64,000 nucleotides of DNA from JACKAF01 sp041391485 (GTDB taxonomy: Bacteria; Bdellovibrionota; FAC87; UBA2466; JACKAF01): contig JAWKNY010000010.1 of NCBI GenBank assembly GCA_041391485.1, positions 38,726-102,725 on the forward strand, read 5' to 3'. Made by a program: the position numbers and the translations under genes. Within the stretch, counting starts at the first letter, position 1; every line of letters begins with the position of its first letter. Under the pieces are notes generated by a model. That model made no database searches. It saw only the letters and a list, made by a program, of their open reading frames with translations, and was not told where the DNA came from. Positions 58,114-64,000 of the stretch are shown in pieces.

Positions 58114-58838
58114 ATGAAGCGCATTCTGATCATTCTCGTTGTTGCATTGACCGCAAACCCCGTTCTTGCGGAAAATGAGGCCTCACCGTGGGCGCACTCC
58201 TCCCAGCTGGGCATCGCGCTGAGCGGCGGAAATAGTGACTCTCAAACCTACAACGTTAAACAAGAGACTTCCTATTGGTGGGCCAAGAACGTTTTGAAAT
58301 CGTCGGGCCATTATCTGGTCAGGCGCTCCAATGGGGCGGAATCCGCAAACAACTGGGACTTTACGCTCCGCTACGAAGAGAACTCTCCGAACGCCTCTCC
58401 TCTACGCGGGACCTGGCGTGGAGGGCGATCGTTTTCCGGTTATACCGTCCGATACAACGCCGGTCTCGGTGCCGTATGGATCATCACGGGAGACAAGAAA
58501 AATGACTTCCTCGTCTCCGGAACTTGGTTATCAATACCAGAATCAGCAGAATGTCGCGGGGACCAACCCGGCTTCCTACAACTCACACTTCATCCGCTTG
58601 TATCTAGAGGGAGGAAGAGCCTCTCGGAGATGGTAACCTTCAAGATGTACATTGAAGCGCTACCGGATTTGGTTCAGTCACAGAACCTGCTCTTGAACTT
58701 TGAGCCGTCCTTTAACGTCGCCCTCAACTCCCACTTTTCCCTGAAGCTCGCCTACACCGGCAAATTCGACGGCCTGCCGAACACAGGAAAAAGTCCTACG
58801 ACTGGCAGTACACCACGTCGCTGGTGGCGACTTACTAG
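58114..58838 (+). CDS. DUF481 outer-membrane protein, frameshifted
   Basis: AAGGAGG precedes ATG 58114. Signal peptide (IILVVALTANPVLA) then the DUF481 (YdiY-type) pattern: SSQLGIALSGGNSDSQTYNV, ETSYWW, VRYNAGLGAVW and later strands FNVALNSHFSLKLAYTGKFD. After GLPNTGK the frame shifts near 58794 and ends YDWQYTTSLVATY at TAG 58836, the expected aromatic C-terminus. A further shift lies near 58530-58560. About 240 residues, a predicted outer-membrane barrel often linked to salt or pH response. Confidence 0.75.
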
Positions 58839-58933
58839 CCTACTCCGCGAGAGGTTGAGCAGCCCGAATGCCGCCGCCCGCAAGGCTTGTCAGGATCCTG
58901 GGCTCTACTACTATCCCCCAAAGGTGAGGGAGA

Positions 58934-60125
58934 ATGACTAAGCGCTATTGGATCCAGGTTTTGCTTTTGTCGTTGGTGACGTTTGCGTGCGTCGCCCCAA
59001 AACCTACAAGACAGGCCTGCTCATGGTGAGTCGCACTTATGCCTTGGCCTCCGATCACCTGCTAACCGGGGTATCGCCGTATAAAGATCGCCTGCAAGAT
59101 ACCAAGTGGCTGGCAACCGACTGGTTCAAGTATTCTCCGCTGGTGGCTCTGGGCTACCGCCGATGACTTGGCTCCCCGGCAAGATCCACGCTTTCTGTGG
59201 GTTTGGATAAATCTCTTCGTTTTTGGATGGGAGTGAGTGCTTGGATTCTTCTCGATCGCAAGACTTCTCCATGGGTTTGGTTCGCCGTACTGGTCGCTTC
59301 CTGTGAACTCAACATCTCACTGGTTCACCAGCAGATAAACAGTCTGCTTTGCGGAATGATCTTTCTTGGACCGCCTTATACAAAAGACACGCGTACGGAA
59401 AAGCGGGTTTTGTTTTAGCGCTGGCCACCAACTTCAAGATTATCCCTCTGCCTCTACTTGGAGTCTTGGGCTTGCAAATGCGACGTCACTACCTCTTTTA
59501 TTCTGTGCTGACACTTGCCTTGGCGTTTCTCATTCCCGGATTTTTTATCGGCTTTGACACCAACCTTCAGTTTCACATCGACTGGATGCAGCTCCTTTCA
59601 AAAGACATCCACACTCAAGGGATCGCCGACATTCAATCTCTGATGGAGCGTTTGGGAGCGCCTACCCTAGGTGCTTTTTTGCGGTGGTCCGTACTGTTCG
59701 TCACGGCCGGGCTCATGGTGATTCCGCTTTTGATCAGAAAGAACGATCCGGATTGGGTGGTGTGGCTAAGCACCGCCTTGCTAGGCATCACGTTGTGGAA
59801 CCCACGGACCGAATCCCCCACCTTTGTAATTGTCGCCCCTCTCTACATTTTGCTTATGCAGCAGTGGCTTGGGCCCGACTCTCTGCAAAGGCTAGGACGT
59901 TACTTTCTGGTACTGTGCAGCTTTCTCATCACCATTAGCTTTACCGATATCTGGCCGCGGACCCTCTGGGATCCCGGTAACCCGGTTTGCGCCGCCAAGA
60001 CGATTGGAACATTGCTGTTATTTGTCGTCGTTGCGGCCATCGGCTTAAGAGACTTGATTGCGCAACAACGACAGGAGCAACCCGATGCCGTCACCAACCA
60101 CAGACTGGTTATTGAAACTCCCTAA
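58934..60125 (+). pseudogene. GT87/DUF2029-like polytopic membrane protein, N-terminal half frameshifted
   Basis: GGGAG precedes ATG 58934. The first helix (IQVLLLSLVTFACV) is followed, through several frames, by YALASDHLLTGVSPY, TDWFKYSPLVALGY, FWMGVSAWILLDRK and VHQQINSL, which resembles the catalytic-loop region of DUF2029 mannosyltransferases (QxN). From 59349 the frame stays open with at least five more transmembrane helices to 60125. Four or more indels lie before 59400. Likely a polyprenyl-phosphate-sugar-dependent transferase; substrate unknown. The end overlaps the next gene by 41 bases. Confidence 0.6.
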
Positions 60126-61098
60126 AGCGGAACTGCACTTACATATTGAAGGCAGCCTTGAGCCCGAGATGGTCTTTGAAAAGGCGGCCAAGCACCGCGT
60201 GAAACTCCCTTACCCTTCGGTGGAGGCGCTTCGCAAAGCTTATGACTTTTCCGATCTGCAATCCTTTCTAGATATTTACTATCAAGGCGCAGACGTTCTA
60301 CGAGACGAGGAAGATTTCTTTGATCTGACGATTGCGTACCTGAAGAAAGTGCACCGCGAGAACGTGCGGCACGTCGAGATTTTTTTCGATCCACAAACTC
60401 ACACGGATAGAGGGATTCCCTTCGAGGTGGTCATCCGGGGAATCCGAGCGGCCCTTGAAAAAGCTTCGGATGATTTTGGAATGAGCTCCGAACTGATTCT
60501 CTGCTTTTTGCGCCACCTCAGTTGTGAGGCCGCGGAATCGACCTTGAAACAATCGCTACCTTTCAAGGACTGGATCGTGGCGGTGGGCTTGGATTCGTCC
60601 GAGGTGGGGCACCCGCCCAGCAAGTTCAAACGCGTTTTCGACGAGGCCCGCAGCGAGGGCTTTTTGACCGTAGCCCACGCGGGGGAGGAGGGGCCACCCG
60701 AGTACATCTGGGAGGCTTTGGATCTACTAAAGGTAAAGAGAATTGATCACGGCGTGCGGTGTTTGGAGGACGAGAGGCTTACGGCGAGACTCGTAGCAGA
60801 GCAAATCCCGCTCACGGTCTGTCCTCTTTCTAATCTTAAGTTGCGCGTATTTGATCGCCTCGAAGATCACAACTTGAAGGAGCTGTTGAAAAAAGGACTT
60901 CGGGCAACCGTTAACTCAGACGATCCGGCCTACTTTGGCGGCTACCTTCAGCAAAACTTTGTAGAGACCACCGAAGCGCTCGGGCTGGGACGTGCAGAGA
61001 TTGTCCAGCTTCTCGAGAACTCTTTCCGAGCCTCGTTCGCACCAGAAGCTCGCAAGCAGGCACTGCTCCGCGAACTCCAAGCTGCCGCTACGCCGTAG
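60085..61098 (+). CDS. Adenosine deaminase family protein, adenine deaminase-like
   Basis: Zn-dependent cytoplasmic purine deaminase of the amidohydrolase fold. From ATG 60085 it has 337 residues with HLHIEG (H18, H20), HAGEEG (H198, E201), RIDHGVR and NSDDPAYFGGY (D279, D280). The segments PLSNLKLRV and SDDPAYFGGY match the adenine deaminase branch (yeast Aah1 type) better than true adenosine deaminases, which have TSN and NTDDP. All metal ligands are present. An upstream in-frame start (60058) is possible but would overlap the previous gene further. Confidence 0.88.
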   Translation: MPSPTTDWLLKLPKAELHLHIEGSLEPEMVFEKAAKHRVKLPYPSVEALRKAYDFSDLQSFLDIYYQGADVLRDEEDFFDLTIAYLKKVHRENVRHVEIFFDPQTHTDRGIPFEVVIRGIRAALEKASDDFGMSSELILCFLRHLSCEAAESTLKQSLPFKDWIVAVGLDSSEVGHPPSKFKRVFDEARSEGFLTVAHAGEEGPPEYIWEALDLLKVKRIDHGVRCLEDERLTARLVAEQIPLTVCPLSNLKLRVFDRLEDHNLKELLKKGLRATVNSDDPAYFGGYLQQNFVETTEALGLGRAEIVQLLENSFRASFAPEARKQALLRELQAAATP

Positions 61099-61306
61099 GC
61101 TGGCTGTAACGGGAAATGGGCACTACGGTTGCCTTGCTGGCGTTGGGTTTATCTTCCAACATCTGGGCCGCTTGGTAGATCGTCTTAGCAAATTCCAAAA
61201 AAGCTTCTTTTTCGTACTTCAGCGAGAAATTTCCTAAATCGACCCGGATCGTGCCACACCCACAACGTTGGATGGATTGGACTGGATTCACAGAACGCTT
61301 TTTCAT
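61088..61306 (-). CDS. Small protein with CxC motif (72 residues)
   Basis: ATG 61306 with GGGGGAAG upstream encodes 72 residues. The N-terminal half has CGCGTIRVDLGNFSLKYEK, where two cysteines and a beta strand may form a small metal site or be redox active. A helix (EAFLEFAKTIYQAAQML) follows. The pattern resembles small DUF proteins with a CxC plus one helix, but I cannot name the family. Its end overlaps the deaminase by 11 bases. Confidence 0.55.
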   Translation of the reverse strand: MKKRSVNPVQSIQRCGCGTIRVDLGNFSLKYEKEAFLEFAKTIYQAAQMLEDKPNASKATVVPISRYSQPTA

Positions 61307-61514
61307 TTTTCTTCCCCCAAAAAAGCCAAACCTTTATTCAGATTTAGTCTGAATAAGACTCTATCTGAGGGGTTCTCCCTTGCCAAGAAAAATGTATGGC
61401 AACTAGCGGAAGTTTTTTTCGGCCCTGATCCTACATATATGGCCAGTACCCCACGCGTCTTTTTTGGCTGGCCTAGTCCGCTTTGCATGCTTAGGATGGG
61501 CGAAGCGAGGAAAA

Positions 61515-61889
61515 ATGCGGATAATATGGGTTATTCTCTTGGTCGGACTTTGCTTGGGAGGTTGCTCCTCTGCGCCTCCTGCCGCCGACAAACAAATCAC
61601 GCTAGGAAACTTCAAAACCAAAATCCTGCGCGGGAAAACCTCGCAAGAAGAAGTCATGCGACTGCTGGGCTCGCCGAGCATCACCACCACCAACGCCCAA
61701 GGCAACCCGGTGTGGACCTATACCCGACAGCCCTTTGACCGCAAGAACCAAAGCTTCGCAGGTGGGATCACGCTCTACGGTGGGGACGATTCCTTTACCT
61801 CCTCCTCCAGTTCGAGCTACGACATCATCCTGACTTTTGATTCCCGAAGCCACGTTCAGGATTACTCCGTCATCGCCTCCGAGTTCTAA
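61515..61889 (+). CDS. BamE/SmpA-like lipoprotein
   Basis: From ATG 61515, 124 residues. Signal peptide with lipobox LGGC (cysteine 17) then a compact domain with GNFKTKILRGKTSQEEVMRLLGSP-like start (a helix and turn typical of BamE/OmlA, LGSP in place of LGxP) and VWTYTRQPF. BamE is a periplasmic outer-membrane assembly accessory; many homologues have other roles. A Ser-rich loop (SSSSSSS) lies in the second half. Confidence 0.7.
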   Translation: MRIIWVILLVGLCLGGCSSAPPAADKQITLGNFKTKILRGKTSQEEVMRLLGSPSITTTNAQGNPVWTYTRQPFDRKNQSFAGGITLYGGDDSFTSSSSSSYDIILTFDSRSHVQDYSVIASEF

Positions 61890-61945
61890 ATTCGGCTAAA
61901 CACCTCTGTGCTGGATTCGAAGCGCCGGACGTGCTATCGGGAGGC

Positions 61946-62446
61946 ATGTCACTGGAGAACCCCGAATTTTGGATGAAACAGGCGTACGCGCTGGCCGAAG
62001 AAGCGGCCTCGCTGTACGGCGAGGTTCCCGTGGCCGCCCTACTCATCCAGGACAACCAAATCGTCGGTAAAGGTACCAATGAGCGCCTGCGCAGCGAGCG
62101 CACCGCCTCGCATGCAGAAATTGTGGCGCTCGAAGACTACAACCTGCGCTTCGGAAGGTGGCGTTGCGAGCCCGGCACCGCTTTAGTGGTTACGACCGAG
62201 CCCTGCTTGATGTGCACGGGAGCGCTGCTTTGGGCGCGGGTGGATCACCTTTATTTTGGGTGTGAGGACCCGCGGGGCGCGGGACTTCGACGGGTGCAGT
62301 CACTTATCGAGGACGGGGTTTACGACCACCGCTTCTGTAGCGTTCACGGCGGGGTGTTGGGCGACGAATGTTCCGCGATGATGAGCTCGTTTTTTGCGCG
62401 CATGCGAACGCGAAAAAACTACGACGATCAATTTTACTTTTTCTAA
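61946..62446 (+). CDS. tadA: tRNA-specific adenosine deaminase TadA
   Basis: Converts A34 to inosine in tRNA-Arg(ACG). From ATG 61946 it has 166 residues with zinc-binding HAE (H56, E58) and PCLMC (C87, C90), all intact. EVPVAALLI and NERLRSERTASHAEI are family landmarks. The ATG at 61931 in the same frame is an alternative start. Its substrate tRNA-Arg(ACG) is encoded at 53399. A guanine or cytosine deaminase is the alternative, but EPCxMC and length favour TadA. Confidence 0.85.
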   Translation: MSLENPEFWMKQAYALAEEAASLYGEVPVAALLIQDNQIVGKGTNERLRSERTASHAEIVALEDYNLRFGRWRCEPGTALVVTTEPCLMCTGALLWARVDHLYFGCEDPRGAGLRRVQSLIEDGVYDHRFCSVHGGVLGDECSAMMSSFFARMRTRKNYDDQFYFF

Positions 62447-62548
62447 TACTGCATTCACATTTATTAATTTTTCTAAACCACTCTTTGTCGCTATTCCTGA
62501 TCCTGTCAGTTCCGATGCCGCGTCGGCTGGAACTTTTGGAGGGATGCC

Positions 62549-63664
62549 ATGAAAACTTTAAGACTATTGGGTGTTCTCGCTCTCGTAATGAGCGCACCCA
62601 AACTTGCGAATGCTAAAACCACTTACACCAAAGACCTCAAACTGGAGTGCCAGGGAGAGTACAAGGTGCTGTCCGCCGTGCCCTACTACAACGCCCCGAT
62701 GGGCCGGGCGCCCGGCCGATCGGGGACTCATGAAACGGTGGAGGTGCTTTCACTGGAGGGATCCGGCTGCGATTTGCTGGCTCCCTATTACGGAGTTGAA
62801 ATTGAAGAAGGGGATCAACTCTCCTTTGGAAAATCCATTTACGAAGGCAGTCTAGCGGAGGCCAAAGCGCTGGCAGCAGCTCGGCTGGGAAACACCTACC
62901 CGTTTTCAGTGGAACAACATTTTAGCTTCCAAACCAAGTACGGTACCTTGCCGTTTTTCCCTACGGTTCACCAGGAAAGCGTTTCCGTTCTCAGCCTGAC
63001 GGGCACACTGGACGCCAAAAAAATGTACGGCAGCCTTCCCGTTGCCGAACTCGCCGATAATACCAAGATGAAACTTCTGAATGAGGCTTACGGTGCGATC
63101 GACTATGGAAAGAAATACCAAAGCATCAGCGCCGACAGCGATGATTTCTTAAGCTTCATTCTCGGGGTGGACTTTGCAGAAGAGGATCTTGCGCTGGAGT
63201 ACATCCAGGATCTCATCCTGCTCTTTGAGAACACCTCCCGGTTTACGAGCTCCTTCGTCTCCTTGCACCCGGGAACTCAGATCGGGAAGAAGCTGAACCA
63301 GCTTCTCAACAGCTACGGAAAGAGTAAGTTTTCTTCCAAACTCGATGTCTTCAAGCGAACCCCCCTCCTCTTCGAAGGTCAAATCATCGGGTGGGCGTTC
63401 TTAGAGAAAGGAAAATCTGTTCCCGAGCTAAATGAAGAGGAAGTCGTCGACTTTCTGACCCACGCGCTGGAACAAGCGGAGAATCTCGCTAAAGTACCGC
63501 AGGTAATAGAAGCTCGGTATCTGTTGCAGCAGTACAAGGAAGCGGGTGGGACCGTGCTGGCGTACAGTAACAAGCAACCGCCCGCCACCTACAAGCACCC
63601 CGAATATTTCGTCGTCAACGCGGAAGCTGAGGCGTTTATCACTCAGCTACTCGCGGTGAAATAA
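62549..63664 (+). CDS. Hypothetical exported protein
   Basis: GGAGGGATGCC fixes ATG 62549. The 371-residue protein has a signal peptide (LLGVLALVMSAPKLANA, about 1-22). The mature chain has two cysteines (LECQGE and SGCDLL), beta-rich N-terminal part and long helices in the second half (EEEVVDFLTHALEQAENLAK). No family recognised. A hairpin follows 15 bases after the stop. Confidence 0.65.
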   Translation: MKTLRLLGVLALVMSAPKLANAKTTYTKDLKLECQGEYKVLSAVPYYNAPMGRAPGRSGTHETVEVLSLEGSGCDLLAPYYGVEIEEGDQLSFGKSIYEGSLAEAKALAAARLGNTYPFSVEQHFSFQTKYGTLPFFPTVHQESVSVLSLTGTLDAKKMYGSLPVAELADNTKMKLLNEAYGAIDYGKKYQSISADSDDFLSFILGVDFAEEDLALEYIQDLILLFENTSRFTSSFVSLHPGTQIGKKLNQLLNSYGKSKFSSKLDVFKRTPLLFEGQIIGWAFLEKGKSVPELNEEEVVDFLTHALEQAENLAKVPQVIEARYLLQQYKEAGGTVLAYSNKQPPATYKHPEYFVVNAEAEAFITQLLAVK

Positions 63665-63668
63665 TCCG

Positions 63669-64000
63669 TCATCCCACTGGGGAGGGTGCTTCGGCACTCT
63701 CCCCGAGCGGGAGAAGCTTCGCCATATAGAACTCGTCCACAAACTGGTCCCCCACACGAAGCGAGTCGCGCTTTTTCCCCTCCACCTCAAAACCGCACTT
63801 CTTATACAAAGCGACAGCACGATCGTTGTGAGCCATGACGGTAAGTTCTAGCCGGTGTAGGCCTCTACTCTTCGCCCACACAAACATCGATTCCATCAGT
63901 TGCTGGCCCAGGCCTTTTCCCGTGTGAGCCGCCAAAACCCCAAGGATCAGATGCACCCCAAGTCGCCGCCGGTGCATCAGGCTTCCGGTTGCGATTAACA
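63669..64000 (-). CDS. GNAT-family acetyltransferase, 5' end outside the window
   Basis: The visible C-terminal part (about 110 residues) has the GNAT acetyl-CoA motif VLAAHTGKGLGQQLMESM (motif A, GxGxG type) and MAHNDRAVALYKKCGFEVEGKKRDS (motif B, with N and the Tyr-Lys-Lys-x-GF signature). The frame remains open to 64000, so the ATG at 63977 is probably internal. Resembles RimI/RimJ-like N-acetyltransferases. Target unknown. Confidence 0.85.
   Translation of the reverse strand, partial: LIATGSLMHRRRLGVHLILGVLAAHTGKGLGQQLMESMFVWAKSRGLHRLELTVMAHNDRAVALYKKCGFEVEGKKRDSLRVGDQFVDEFYMAKLLPLGESAEAPSPVG
63679..63704 (+). terminator. TTCG-loop hairpin after the 62549 gene
   Basis: GGGGAGGGTGC and GCACTCTCCCC form an 11-bp stem (one G-T pair) with the very stable loop TTCG. 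No T run follows. It also lies in the last codons of the convergent acetyltransferase gene. Confidence 0.5.

Overview
This is a 64 kb stretch of Gram-negative chromosome, GC-moderate and densely coded on both strands. The content points to a Bdellovibrionota or a related lineage of the former Deltaproteobacteria. The clues are a Tol system encoded beside MreB, a complete diaminopimelate operon that uses an LL-DAP aminotransferase, Hanks-type kinases with PEGA tails, a DUF1844 protein, a GYF_2 protein, a divergent RelA/SpoT-like protein, and many small secreted or outer-membrane-like proteins without known names. This placement is inferred from gene content; no rRNA is present. I see no prophage, insertion sequence, CRISPR array or obvious island.

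Layout. 0-8 kb: leucine-type dehydrogenase, deoxynucleoside kinase, nrnA-nagZ, two tandem paralogous envelope proteins, and a three-gene leftward group including DUF1844. 8-16 kb: tRNA-Ser(TGA), two glycosyltransferases (one broken), a serine beta-lactamase-like hydrolase converging on a periplasmic HtrA-type protease, a RelA/SpoT-like protein, a GYF_2 membrane protein and a candidate small RNA. 16-23.7 kb: plsB (frameshifted), a CpaF-type secretion ATPase with a cupredoxin-like partner, and trmFO. 23.7-31 kb: tolQ-tolR-tolA-tolB converging on mreB, then a Ser/Thr kinase whose reading frame is split by one in-frame stop from its PEGA tail. 31.5-38.7 kb: ornithine aminotransferase, then a small LptM-like lipoprotein overlapping dapF-dapA-dapB-dapL, followed by leftward FkbM methyltransferase and Kdo-hydroxylase-like genes. 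38.8-48.6 kb: acs, a response-regulator/histidine-kinase fusion, a GT4 glycosyltransferase, tRNA-Ser(GCT), a CAP-domain protein, an M48 metalloprotease, MscS and a membrane acyltransferase. 48.6-53.5 kb: a badly frameshifted stretch with a D-2-hydroxyacid dehydrogenase, LOG-family protein, alpha/beta hydrolase and hpf, then tRNA-Arg(ACG). 53.6-64 kb: coiled-coil lipoprotein and outer-membrane partner, NDH-2, DUF481 porin-like protein, a multi-spanning membrane protein, an adenosine/adenine deaminase, a BamE-like lipoprotein, tadA and a GNAT acetyltransferase.

Reading quality. Many clearly conserved genes (nagZ, tolR, tolB, plsB, rocD, dapL, ndh, hpf) are broken by one- or two-base indels, often in homopolymers, while neighbours such as acs, mreB, trmFO and mscS are intact. 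I take most of these as consensus errors from long-read assembly rather than real decay. Spans marked frameshifted were rebuilt by following family similarity across frames by eye.

How the genes work together. The dominant theme is cell-envelope construction: peptidoglycan precursor supply (dap genes), recycling (nagZ), shape (mreB), outer-membrane constriction (tol), lipid and LPS modification (plsB, Kdo hydroxylase-like, glycosyltransferases), and periplasmic quality control (HtrA, M48 protease). Housekeeping metabolism fills the rest.
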